A stretch of DNA of 64,000 nucleotides. Source: Eubacteriales bacterium (lineage in GTDB: Bacteria; Bacillota; Clostridia; Lachnospirales; Lachnospiraceae). The stretch covers positions 1 to 64,000 of the forward strand of contig JAUNSC010000011.1 of the NCBI GenBank assembly GCA_030539395.1, read 5' to 3'. The position numbers and the translations under genes were made by a program. The notes under the pieces were generated by a model, which did no database searches, was not told where the DNA came from, and saw only the letters and a list, made by a program, of their open reading frames with translations. This document shows positions 17,058 through 25,716 of this stretch, in pieces (positions within the stretch are counted from its first letter, which is position 1; every line of letters begins with the position of its first letter).

Positions 17058-18506
17058 ATGAAAAAGCAGGCATTTAACCCGTATTTGCCGGGGTATGAAT
17101 ATATTCCGGACGGTGAGCCCCATGTCTTTGAGGACAGGGTATATGTGTATGGTTCTCATGACCGGTTTAACGGACCTGTATTTTGCATGAATGATTATGT
17201 GTGCTGGTCTGCACCGGTGGATGATTTGGGAAACTGGAAGTTTGAGGGTGTGATTTATCGGAAAAATCAGGACCCCAGGAACCGTATGGGATTACGGCTT
17301 TTATTTGCTCCGGATGTAGCACAGGGGGCAGATGGCAGATTTTATCTTTATTACGCTTTTGATTTTATGGGAATTATGGGGGTGGCAGTCAGTGAACATC
17401 CGGCTGGGCCCTATGAGTTTTATGGGCATGTACATTATGCAGACGGAATTGTCTGGGGCAGAAAAAAGGGTGATTCGTTTCCATTTGACCCGGGGGTTCT
17501 GGTGGATGATGACGGCAGGGTATATTTGTATTCGGGATTTTACACGCCTGTACCAGCAGTAGTAACGGGAGGCCGAAGATTACAGTTTAACGGCGGATAT
17601 GTGCTGGAACTGGAGTCGGATATGGTGACGATAAGGACACCGGAAAAATTGCTGTTTCCGAAACAGGGAGAAGGTTCCTTTAAGAATCATGAGTTTTTTG
17701 AGGCAAGTTCTATTCGAAAATATGAAGGAAAATACTATTTTGTGTATTCGTCCAGACATAACCATGAACTCTGTTATGCGGTCAGCGACTACCCGGACAG
17801 AGAGTTCGTGTTTGGCGGAACATTGATCAGCAATGGGGACATTTTTTTAGACGATGTAAAAGATGAAATCCATGCCCGTAGTTTTACAGGAAACAATCAC
17901 GGCGGAATGCTTTATTTAAATGGGCAGTATTATATTTTCTATCACAGGCATACACATCGTAATTCTTATGCACGGCAGACCTGTGCGGAAAGGCTGAACC
18001 GCAGACCAGATGGCAGTTTTGCTCAGTCTGAGATGACAAGCTGCGGGTTAAATGATGGGCCGCTGACAGGCGCAGGAAGATACGAGGCGCGGATAGCCTG
18101 CAATCTTTGGGGAAAAGCAGGAACGGGAAGATATGATATTAAAAATCCCCGTAAAGTATATGCACACTATCCATACATTACACAGGATAAAAAAGACGGA
18201 GATGAGACGGCAATTCAATATATTGCGAACATGGAAGACGGCGCAGTGGCCGGATTCAAGTACTTTGATATGGCAGAGGCTGACAGAATCGGTGTAGAGA
18301 TACGAGGGGAGGCCAAAGGATGGATGCTCGTATCGGAAACGGGAGACTTTTCAACTGTCTGTGCGAAGATACCATTGAAACCGGCAGGAAGAAAGTGGAA
18401 GACATATTCTGCAGGGCTAAACCTAAAAAAGGGAAAAAGGGCATTATATTTTAAATATTGCGGAAAGGGTAAAATTGATTTTGCTGCTTTTTGTCTGTTT
18501 AATTAA
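17058..18506 (+). CDS. Glycoside hydrolase family 43-type protein (arabinosidase/xylosidase-like)
   Basis: 482 residues without a signal peptide, so cytoplasmic. A five-bladed beta-propeller covers about residues 1-315: NPYLPGYEYIPDGEPHVFEDRVYVYGSHD at the start with the usual catalytic-base aspartate region, SFPFDPGVLVDDDGRVYLYSG in the middle, and HEFFEASSIRKYEGKYY with the candidate general acid. A C-terminal beta-sandwich (about 340-482) resembles a carbohydrate-binding module. Substrate is likely a plant-type oligosaccharide. ATG at 17058 follows GAGGAAGAAT. The gene ends 35 bp before the broken MATE gene. Confidence 0.85.
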   Translation: MKKQAFNPYLPGYEYIPDGEPHVFEDRVYVYGSHDRFNGPVFCMNDYVCWSAPVDDLGNWKFEGVIYRKNQDPRNRMGLRLLFAPDVAQGADGRFYLYYAFDFMGIMGVAVSEHPAGPYEFYGHVHYADGIVWGRKKGDSFPFDPGVLVDDDGRVYLYSGFYTPVPAVVTGGRRLQFNGGYVLELESDMVTIRTPEKLLFPKQGEGSFKNHEFFEASSIRKYEGKYYFVYSSRHNHELCYAVSDYPDREFVFGGTLISNGDIFLDDVKDEIHARSFTGNNHGGMLYLNGQYYIFYHRHTHRNSYARQTCAERLNRRPDGSFAQSEMTSCGLNDGPLTGAGRYEARIACNLWGKAGTGRYDIKNPRKVYAHYPYITQDKKDGDETAIQYIANMEDGAVAGFKYFDMAEADRIGVEIRGEAKGWMLVSETGDFSTVCAKIPLKPAGRKWKTYSAGLNLKKGKRALYFKYCGKGKIDFAAFCLFN

Positions 18507-18541
18507 AAATCTTGTAATGTTTATCTATTTTTAGAAGGTCA

Positions 18542-19687
18542 CTTTTTGATTGGACTGTCAGGGGAATCAATGTTCTGACAGCGCTGCATCTGGGGGCACA
18601 GAATAGAAAAGGGATTTCAGAAACGGTGCATTCTGCCGCTGTTATCAGTCTGCTGGCGGGAATTTTGCTTTTGCTGGCAGGTGCAGTTTTCTCAAAAGGT
18701 GTACTTCAACTTTTGAATACTAAACCGGAATTATTAGACGGAGCTGTTCTCTACATAAAAATCTATTTTTGCGGCATGCCGGCACTGGCGCTTTACAATT
18801 TTGGCAACGCAGTCTTTAGCGCTGCGGGAGATACCAAAAGACCCCTGTTCTACTTGACTTTAGCAGGAGTTGTTAATATTGTGCTGAATCTCTTTTTTGT
18901 CATTGCATGTAAGATGAATGTGGCCGGAGTGGCCATGGCAAGCGTGATTTCACAGTATATGTCGGTAGTTTTGATTATAACGGCGCTGATCCGAAGCAGC
19001 GAAGAATACGGAATCCGATTATCAGAGCTGAGACTTGAGAAAAAACGTGCCATCAGTATTTTGAAGACAGGTATTCCCTCCGGTATGCAAAATGCCATTT
19101 TTGCAGTTGCAAATCTGTTCATCCAGGTAGGTGTGAATTCATTTGATGATTCTGTGGTGGCCGGAAATTCAGCGGCAGCAAATGCAGATACTCTCGTATA
19201 TGATATTATGGCGGCTTTTTACACGGGATGCGGCAGTTTTATGGGACAAAATTATGGTGCGCGAAAAAAGAAACGTGTATTGCAAAGTTATTTTGTCAGC
19301 CTGGCATATTCTTTTGGAGTGGGACTTTTGATCGGACTGGCACTGATGTTTGCCGGAGAAGGATTCCTGTCTCTTTTCACAAATGATCCGGTCGTTGCGC
19401 AGGCTGGCATGAAAAGATTGCAGATCATGGGATTTTCCTACTGTATTTCAGCATTTATGGACTGTACGATTGCGGCATCAAGAGCAATGGGAAAAAGCCT
19501 TGCACCGACGGTCATAGTAATTCTCGGTTCCTGCGTTTTCCGTATTGTCTGGGTATATACGGTCTTTGCACATTTCAGGACAATACCATCGCTTTATTTG
19601 CTCTATATCTTTTCGTGGTCTATCACGGCGATTGCAGAAATTATGTACTTTGCGCGCATATATAAAAAGCAGACAGCGTTGATGTGA
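18542..19687 (+). pseudogene. MATE-family efflux transporter lacking its N-terminus
   Basis: The frame from 18542 reads ...TVRGINVLTALHLGAQN..., the conserved segment near residue 70 of MATE pumps, and continues for about 380 residues to a normal C-terminus. The frame is open from 18518 but contains no ATG; the first possible start is GTG at 18626, already past the conserved GINV segment. Thus roughly the first 60-70 residues, one to two membrane helices, are missing and no promoter or ribosome site is seen. A deletion joined the gene to the end of the GH43-type gene. Confidence 0.8.
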
Positions 19688-19724
19688 TTTTTTATGGAAT
19701 AGGAATTTCCTATTCCATAAAAAA
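19688..19724. terminator. Long near-perfect palindromic terminator
   Basis: Two 18-nt perfectly complementary arms (19688-19705 and 19707-19724) separated by one T, with T6 on one side and A6 on the other, immediately after the MATE stop. It can act in both directions and would also end the leftward ABC permease transcript. Confidence 0.8.
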
Positions 19725-19799
19725 CATATATCGCACTGTGGCTAAGTGAAAGATGGCTGCTCTGCTGCAGGCGGAGAATCTCACAAGCGGGATTCTTTT

Positions 19800-19907
19800 T
19801 CATATTTTCTTCTGATACCATTTTTCTACAGCGCCGATCAGGCCGTAAAGGCCCATGGCAATGATGCAGAGAATGACAATGCTCATCAGGACCCAGTCGA
19901 GTTTAAA
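19800..19907 (-). pseudogene. C-terminal piece of the interrupted ABC permease
   Basis: Read leftward from the element boundary: FKLDWVLMSIVILCIIAMGL then YGLIGAVEKWYQKKI and a stop. This is the normal last membrane helix of a SsuC/TauC/ThiX-type permease. It continues exactly from the N-terminal part at 25754-26479, where the protein breaks off at ...YLIIYGSQV. The intact protein would be about 277 residues. Confidence 0.8.
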
Positions 19908-19942
19908 GAGGTGTGCACACAAAATGATAAAATGAATATCGT
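19902..19942. repeat. Left end (attL) of the serine-recombinase element
   Basis: Permease sequence GTTTA is followed by AAGA (19906-19909) and GGTGTGCACACAAAATGAT. The element-side sequence is an imperfect inverted copy of the right end (AGCTGTGTACACATAAAGAT on the minus strand at 25750), as expected for the two arms of a split attP. Confidence 0.75.
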
Positions 19943-20010
19943 AACGAAATTCTCTGCTGATTTTCAGACAGTTATATAGTTATAATTTACCATTCATTGA
20001 TGGCATACAG

Positions 20011-20127
20011 AAGGGCAATCCCGGTAAATATAATCTGTCGGGAAAGATGAAATGCGGATACTGTGGAGAAACCTGTTACCGCAGGCCATGGCCGCTGGGC
20101 TGTACTAAAAGAGGTGATGAACAGTAG
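20011..20127 (+). pseudogene. Zinc-ribbon fragment of a second serine recombinase
   Basis: The frame reads KGNPGKYNLSGKMKCGYCGE, then TCYRRPWPLGCTKRGDEQ and a stop. It matches residues around 298-318 of the intact recombinase in this element (24623-24690), with near-identical DNA over about 70 bp. Divergence points to a related but different recombinase gene of which only this piece remains. Confidence 0.7.
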
Positions 20128-20169
20128 ATGATTTCCAGTGCAGCTGATTATGCACAGGGAAGAAAAAAT

Positions 20170-20992
20170 AAGTTACTCAACTTTCCCACCAGTAAATCTG
20201 GTGTAAATGCTTGATTTTTCAAGCAAAACAATAAATTAAATTGGTGCATTGACACAAAAATAGCACCTAATCTTTGGTATAATAAGATTACCACATCAAA
20301 ATCATCCCAAAAGAAGAGGTGCTAATCTTATGAGATTCTGGGGACCGGAATTGATGCAATCGGGATGGTCAAGCAGCTAAAACAGCGCTACAATTACCAG
20401 GGCAAATATTATACGCTGCCGGAACTGCGCAAATTTGTACGTTTTGAAGGCAGTAAAAATATTTTGGGTTCTGTTATTGTGACAACCAAAACGGGAATCC
20501 CGGTTAAGATTGTCATTGTACATAACCGTAATAAAAAGAGTGAGTGCCTGTACCTCCTTAGCACGGACTGCAGCCTCAGCGATGGGGAAATCGTGCGCAT
20601 TTATGGAAATAGATGGTCAATCGAATGTTTTTTCAAAGCATCTAAATCCTTTTTGAAACTCGGTACTGAATTTCAGAGCCGTACCTATGATGCCATGGTC
20701 AGCCATACGGCGATTGTATTCACCAGATACACTATACTGGAATGGATACGCCGCAATGAAAATGATGAGAAAACCTATGGCGAATTATTCTTCATGTTCT
20801 GCGAAGATATCCAGGACATGGATTTAACAAATGCCCTCCAGAGCCTGATGGCTTTGTTTGTGGAGCATATTTCAACACTGTCAGCAGACATCACAGCCTG
20901 CATAAAAAGTAAAGTAACCGATTGGATGAACTCTCAGGCCGCATTTATACAGGCTTTATTTAGAAATATCTGCTGGGAAAGTTGAGTAAGTT
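20170..20992. mobile_element. Internally deleted IS4-family insertion sequence
   Basis: 19-bp terminal inverted repeats, AAGTTACTCAACTTTCCCA at 20170-20188 and its complement at 20974-20992, agree at 18 of 19 positions. The 823-bp length is far below the 1.4-1.6 kb of IS4-type elements. I cannot identify a target-site duplication. A promoter-like TTGACA and a TATAAT lie in the left end. Confidence 0.7.
20329..20985 (+). pseudogene. IS4-family transposase, internally deleted
   Basis: The start region (ATG 20329, MRFWGPELMQSG) runs into a stop, while the C-terminal ~210 residues remain open in another frame from about 20362. That part holds the IS4 YREK signature exactly spaced, Y-x2-R-x3-E-x6-K in YGNRWSIECFFKASK, including the catalytic glutamate. 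The N-terminal domain and at least the first catalytic aspartate are gone, so the protein cannot be active. Confidence 0.75.
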
Positions 20993-21056
20993 AGTGTACA
21001 AATAAAAAAAGTTGGGTTATACTATAAAAGAACAAAAAAAGAAAGGACGTGAGAAT

Positions 21057-22178
21057 ATGTCAAATTTCATAAAATCTATTGATATAAAATCATTTCGTGG
21101 CATACGTTCTTTGAAACTGGATGACATACAGCAGATAAATATACTGACTGGTGACAACAATAGTGGTAAAACAAGTGTTTTGGAAATATTAGAAAATTTT
21201 GAAAGTCCGGACTATGTAGGAGGCTGGAGACCCTTGCTGAGAAGAGACAGCAGAATACCATCGACTTGGGGAATTTCATTTTATGACGGTTTTTACAATC
21301 TGTTTGATATTGATTCTGAAAACAAAATAGTTGAGTATAGGATTTCTACTTTATCTGAAATGGTGACAGTTTCGCTTAGTGCAAAGACCGTGGAGGAAGA
21401 ATTAACAGAGGAAGAGTACAATAATGCAATTGGTATGTCTTACAAATACTCAGGTGATGATAAAGACATGGACAATTCCATTTTATATCCGGTAAAGAAA
21501 ATGGAATTGGAGGTAAGAATAAATGGCGCTGTAAGCGATACCTCAGAGATATATGAAGGACAAAGAGTATTAAAATTAAGTAAAATCGGAATATTAAAAG
21601 AGTATGAGAGAAAGAAAGTAGTATATATCTCTCCAATAAGACATGCTGAAGGAAGTGTGTATTTAAGTGAGATACTGAATAATCCGGATCTATATGAAGA
21701 AATGCTCGTGGTTCTGAAAGAATATGATGAGGATATTATCAGTATTAACTATGATAATGATGATAACAGGTCAGGCGGCAGGGGAGTATATAAGATTTTG
21801 TCAAAAACTCATAAGAAAGCATTGCCGCTTAATGTATACGGCGATGGAATGAAAAAAGCTGTCTTACTGATGAGTGCTGTTGTCAAAGCTAAGAATGGAG
21901 TATTGTTATTGGATGAATTTGAAACGGCAATTCATACGTCTGCCATGGACAGAACATTTAAGTGGATATTGGAAACATGTGTAAAATTGAATGTACAGGT
22001 ATTTATGACATCTCACAGTAAGGAGGCAATTGATAAGGTTCTGAAATGTTCGCCGGATATTCTGGATAAAATTGCTGTTTATACACTGTATAAGGATGAG
22101 TTGGGTTCCTCTGTCAGGAGATTGTCAGGAAAAAAGGCGATTGAAGTACAAGATGATATGGGATTGGAGTTGAGATAA
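21057..22178 (+). CDS. AAA-family (OLD/AriA-like) ATPase, candidate defence protein
   Basis: 373 residues from the ATG at 21057, chosen for GAAAGGACGTGAGAAT upstream. It is an SMC/ABC-type ATPase of the AAA_15/AAA_21 group: N-terminal KSIDIKSFRGIRSLKL, Walker A GDNNSGKT (G32-T39), a nonstandard signature region NVYGDGMKKA and Walker B LLLDEFE (D286-E287), followed by MTSHSKEAID (the His switch). It has no nuclease domain of its own. Its partner, 1 bp downstream, supplies a TOPRIM-like domain. This architecture recalls PARIS (AriA/AriB) and split OLD systems. AT-rich compared with the flanks. Confidence 0.75.
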   Translation: MSNFIKSIDIKSFRGIRSLKLDDIQQINILTGDNNSGKTSVLEILENFESPDYVGGWRPLLRRDSRIPSTWGISFYDGFYNLFDIDSENKIVEYRISTLSEMVTVSLSAKTVEEELTEEEYNNAIGMSYKYSGDDKDMDNSILYPVKKMELEVRINGAVSDTSEIYEGQRVLKLSKIGILKEYERKKVVYISPIRHAEGSVYLSEILNNPDLYEEMLVVLKEYDEDIISINYDNDDNRSGGRGVYKILSKTHKKALPLNVYGDGMKKAVLLMSAVVKAKNGVLLLDEFETAIHTSAMDRTFKWILETCVKLNVQVFMTSHSKEAIDKVLKCSPDILDKIAVYTLYKDELGSSVRRLSGKKAIEVQDDMGLELR

Positions 22179-22179
22179 A

Positions 22180-22929
22180 ATGAGAAGTATAATTTTATGT
22201 GAAGGCTCCACAGATTACGTTCTGATTCAATATTTCCTGAGAAAAGCATATGAGTGGGATGATTTTAAGGAGAATAGTGCACTGAGGAACCGCTTCGGAA
22301 TGGCAAGGATTTTGAAGCATTCCCAGACTGGTGATGAAGTGACCGTTACAGGGTGTCGCGGGTCCAGTGGCATAGTTACGGGATTTAAATTCATTTTAGA
22401 AAGTAACAGTATAGCTGGGACAGAGAACGAAAGATATCGAAATATAGTTATTATAACAGACAGGGATGAAGTTGGAACAGAAAGTGAATTTGCAAATGAA
22501 ATACAAAAGATCCTGAATGAGAAAGACGTAATCTGGGAATCACATATTCAGAATGATGTATGGATTTCATGTACACATCAAAATGCACATGGAAGAGAAA
22601 TCCAGTTCAGAATATTATTATTGGTAATTCCGTTTGAAGAGACAGGGGCATTAGAGACTTTCCTCCTGAATTCGATAGCAAAAGATGATACATATGATGC
22701 AAATCTGATAGAAAAGTGCAATGGATTTGTTGATAATATTGATGGTGAAAAACGATATTTGAATAAACGCAGATATGTTACAAAAGCAAAATTTGATGTG
22801 TATTTTTCAATCCGGACTCCGGCAGGACAGTTTGTGGAACGGCAGAATGTGCTAAGAGGAGTCAAGTGGGAGAAATATACAGATATACAGGCATGTTTTA
22901 AAAAGTTGGGAGATTTATCAGGAAAGTAG
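22180..22929 (+). CDS. DUF3226-like TOPRIM protein, partner of the AAA ATPase
   Basis: 249 residues. TOPRIM motifs are visible: the first strand with LCEGSTD (E8, D12) and the second with IITDRDEVG (D94, D96). This is the layout of DUF3226/DUF4435 proteins, which act as nuclease effectors in ATPase-coupled phage defence such as PARIS AriB. The gene begins 1 bp after the ATPase stop, so the pair is co-translated, and a strong terminator follows. Defence function is inferred; a DNA-repair pair is the alternative. Confidence 0.7.
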   Translation: MRSIILCEGSTDYVLIQYFLRKAYEWDDFKENSALRNRFGMARILKHSQTGDEVTVTGCRGSSGIVTGFKFILESNSIAGTENERYRNIVIITDRDEVGTESEFANEIQKILNEKDVIWESHIQNDVWISCTHQNAHGREIQFRILLLVIPFEETGALETFLLNSIAKDDTYDANLIEKCNGFVDNIDGEKRYLNKRRYVTKAKFDVYFSIRTPAGQFVERQNVLRGVKWEKYTDIQACFKKLGDLSGK

Positions 22930-22931
22930 AC

Positions 22932-22965
22932 TGAGCTTGCTGCTTATGCAGCAGGCTCAATTTTT
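22932..22965 (+). terminator. Terminator of the ATPase/TOPRIM operon
   Basis: TGAGCTTGCTGC pairs with GCAGCAGGCTCA (one G-T pair) around TTAT, followed by ATTTTT. Confidence 0.9.
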
Positions 22966-23056
22966 CAGGAAAGCCTTAAATATAGGATGATGTGTATTAA
23001 ATCTGAAAAATTACTTAAAAATCAGCGCTGAAGTGAAAAGTTTATTTTCACTTTGA

Positions 23057-23389
23057 ACAAGGCCTCTTGGTAAACGCGAGGATATTAAAATTGGTTCCAG
23101 TGTGATTATTATAGGTTATCCAAATTGGATAATGGATTCGCAACCTTATAGAGAAGAATGTAAGATTGTAAGTGCGAGGACATATCTGGGATCAACACTT
23201 TATGTAGTAAATGGAAAAATTATACATGGGGCAAGTGGGGGAGTAGTATTAAATAGTCAATATGAAGCTGTGGGAGTAATAAAGGCAGGGGCACAAACCT
23301 TTGATGATGAAGAAACGGTTTTAGAAACGGGCTTCATATCGATTTTTGATGTTTTGGATAATTGTAAAGCACAATATGAGGATGCATAA
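23057..23389 (+). pseudogene. C-terminal fragment of a trypsin-like serine protease
   Basis: Open from 23057 (RPLGKREDIKIGSSVIIIGY...), with no credible start codon other than an internal GTG at 23102. The segment IKIGSSVIIIGYP followed by HGASGGVVLN is the end of a trypsin/HtrA-like fold, with the catalytic serine in GASGG. The histidine and aspartate of the catalytic triad are missing, so this is a relic. It ends in a well-formed terminator, so it was once a normal gene. Confidence 0.65.
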
Positions 23390-23405
23390 AGCATCCTCGT
23401 TTTTG
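23378..23405 (+). terminator. Terminator overlapping the protease relic's stop
   Basis: GAGGATGC pairs perfectly with GCATCCTC around ATAAA, which contains the TAA stop, then T-rich 23399-23405. Confidence 0.88.
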
Positions 23406-23412
23406 CTTATGA

Positions 23413-23446
23413 GCGATGTTAAATTTATCGTTATGTGTACACAGCT
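23413..23446 (+). repeat. Internal duplicate of the element's right-end arm
   Basis: A 34-bp segment starting GCGATGTTAAATTTATC matches 25717-25750 at 33 of 34 positions, in the same orientation and ending at the same ACAGCT. It lies 288 bp before the recombinase. It marks either the old right end of an earlier element or a recombinase-binding half-site. Confidence 0.85.
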
Positions 23447-23621
23447 GCAACGATAGAACAAATATGGTACATTTCTCCGTTCATATAGAGATCCTTTCTT
23501 TTGGCAAAATGTACGGAATTTTTCATAGAAAGGAATGATACATTAAACGGTAATGTGCATAAGATAAAGAAAAAACAGGTCGCCAATGTCTAAAATTCAA
23601 GTAAAGAGAGGCAGGATACTC

Positions 23622-23738
23622 ATGCCAATTAATGACAAGGACATACTCCAGAGAATTGCTGAAAACCTGTTTGAAAAAAAGCTTATTTCATATGAAGAAT
23701 ATCTGCGTATGCTCGCGCAGATTGAGAGGAATGGATGA
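23622..23738 (+). CDS. 38-residue SHOCT-like protein preceding the recombinase
   Basis: Short charged protein beginning MPINDKDILQRIAENL; the motif LFEKKLISYEEYLRML resembles the SHOCT oligomerisation/binding module. Its stop overlaps the recombinase start by 4 bp (ATGA), implying coupled translation. Small proteins of this type commonly precede serine recombinases in clostridial elements; a role as accessory or directionality factor is possible but unproven. The ribosome site GAGAGGCAGG is moderate. Confidence 0.65.
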   Translation: MPINDKDILQRIAENLFEKKLISYEEYLRMLAQIERNG

Positions 23739-25606
23739 TGCCGGATAACAATCTGAAAGCAGTCATCTATTGCCGCTGCAGTACGGAGGAAGAGAGCCAG
23801 CAAAATGCACTTGTCCAGCAGGTTAAAGAGGCGCGGGAGGTTGTCCGTGCCAATGGCTGGCAGCTTGTCGGGGAATATGTGGAGCTAAAGAGTGGCACAA
23901 CGACGAAAGGGCGTGATGAATATCAGAAGTTATACCGCGATTTGGCTGAGAAAAATTTTGACATCGTTGTGATTAAAAGTCAGGACCGGCTTATGCGTAA
24001 TGTGAAAGACTGGTATCTCTTTTTGGATCGTATGGTGAATCAGGGAAAACGGCTATACCTGTACATAGAAAAGAAATTTTATACTTCGGAGGATTCACTG
24101 ATTACAGGAATAAAGGCGATACTTGCAGAAGATTACAGCAAGGAACTCTCTAAGAAGATCAATAATGCGCATCGGCACCGTCAGACAGAGGGAACGAATA
24201 TTATTCTGACGGGGAATGCGTATGGATTTCGGAAGACTGCAGACAAAAGGATAGAGCTTATTGAGGAGGAAGCGAAAGTAAAGCGCGCTATGTACAGGCT
24301 GTGTGCTCAGGGGTGTGGATGCAGAGCGATTGCGAATATTCTGTATGAAAAGGGATATCGTAACCGTCAGGGAAAGCGTATTTCTGAAACCATGATACGC
24401 CGTATTATCCGTAACCCCATTAATAAAGGAACGGTTGTGTTCAACAAAACGCACTATGATTTTGAAACTAAGCAGACTATACAACAGCCTCCGGATAAAT
24501 GGATAATACACGAAAACATGGTTCCAAAGACTGTGTCAGATGAACTCTGGGGGCAGGCGAATGCAGAGATGAATCGCCGTAGAGTGACAGGAAATACGGC
24601 GGGTAAATATCCAAAAGGCAGCAATCCCGGTAAATATAATCTGTCGGGAAAGATGAAATGTGGATACTGTGAAGAAACCTTTTACCGAAAATTTCGTTAT
24701 AATAGTTCTGGTCAACAGGTAGTTGAATGGTGCTGCAGCCGGTATTTATATGAAGGGCGTATAGATTTAGAGAGAGCCAGAAGAAAAAATCCGCAGGCAC
24801 CGGAGGATGCACTGGGATGCGATAATATTCACCTCAATGAAGAAAAGTTGAATACAGTTCTGGAGGATGTCTGCAAAGAATATTACGACACCAGAAATGA
24901 TAAAAATGTGATTGACAGCGCGGTAGAATTGCTTCGCAGAGCACTTACATCTGCACCGGCCGGAATTTTAGAGAAAGAACTGCAGGAGAAATTAAGTGCT
25001 CTGGAAAGCAGAAAGAATCTTCTTATGGAAAAGCTGTTAGATGGCGTCATATCGGACAGCGATTTTAAAAAGAAACGGAGGGATATTGAGGAAAAGATAA
25101 GCCGTATACAAGAGAAACTGAAAGAAAATGAGAGTAAAAAGACACTGGAAGAAACGGTAGAACAGCGTATTACACAGATTAAAGCCAGACTGCAGCAGGA
25201 TATCATGAGGAGTGCGCTGGTAGATCAGATGCTGGAGGATATCAGCAGCATTATTGTATTTCCTGAATACTTGATTATACGGTTTGAACCGCTTCATATT
25301 TTCGAATTGAATAAAGAACAAAACAAGATAGCTGCAATGGTGTCGAAAGAAAAACATTTTTCAATTGTCGTGGATATAAAAGATATTTTTGACGGTAAAG
25401 CTTATATAAGAGAAGAAAAAGAACATATTATCCAGCGGATGAAAGAAAAACCGGATATCACGGTCAAACAGTTGGCAAAAGAAATGGATATTTCATTATC
25501 GTCCTGTCTGTACAGGGTTAATACGTTGAAAAAAGAAGGGCTGATTCAGTTTGAAGGAAAAGGCGGCCATGGAAAGTGGGTAGTATTGGCAGATCATTCC
25601 TCATGA
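23735..25606 (+). CDS. Large serine recombinase with extra C-terminal winged helix
   Basis: 623 residues. Resolvase domain with catalytic S16 (IYCRCSTEE) and the arginine cluster SQDRLMRN; recombinase domain (GNAYGFRKTADKRIEL...RRIIRNPINKG, about 160-265); zinc ribbon C309-x2-C312 with the second pair in WCCSRY; coiled coil (about 385-475). Beyond the usual end, residues ~550-620 contain EEKEHIIQRMKEKPDITVKQ and LAKEMDISLSSCLYRVNTLKKEG, a winged-helix DNA-binding module. It should catalyse integration/excision of this element. All catalytic motifs are intact. Confidence 0.92.
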   Translation: MMPDNNLKAVIYCRCSTEEESQQNALVQQVKEAREVVRANGWQLVGEYVELKSGTTTKGRDEYQKLYRDLAEKNFDIVVIKSQDRLMRNVKDWYLFLDRMVNQGKRLYLYIEKKFYTSEDSLITGIKAILAEDYSKELSKKINNAHRHRQTEGTNIILTGNAYGFRKTADKRIELIEEEAKVKRAMYRLCAQGCGCRAIANILYEKGYRNRQGKRISETMIRRIIRNPINKGTVVFNKTHYDFETKQTIQQPPDKWIIHENMVPKTVSDELWGQANAEMNRRRVTGNTAGKYPKGSNPGKYNLSGKMKCGYCEETFYRKFRYNSSGQQVVEWCCSRYLYEGRIDLERARRKNPQAPEDALGCDNIHLNEEKLNTVLEDVCKEYYDTRNDKNVIDSAVELLRRALTSAPAGILEKELQEKLSALESRKNLLMEKLLDGVISDSDFKKKRRDIEEKISRIQEKLKENESKKTLEETVEQRITQIKARLQQDIMRSALVDQMLEDISSIIVFPEYLIIRFEPLHIFELNKEQNKIAAMVSKEKHFSIVVDIKDIFDGKAYIREEKEHIIQRMKEKPDITVKQLAKEMDISLSSCLYRVNTLKKEGLIQFEGKGGHGKWVVLADHSS

Positions 25607-25716
25607 TGCCGCAAAAGAGAGAAACGTCAGAATCCCGACGGAAAATTTTTCGGATGTGATTAAAGAAATCATGCGCCGTATGGATAAGGGACAGCAGGCT
25701 CAAGCCATTTTTAAGG

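Noticed and set aside
23447-23621. Inverted repeat TCCTTTCT...AGAAAGGA in the region before the 38-residue ORF
   Set aside because: The 8-bp arms are about 30 bp apart in AT-rich DNA with no T-tract. It could be chance, so no feature was called; nothing else is recognisable in this stretch apart from the ribosome site.
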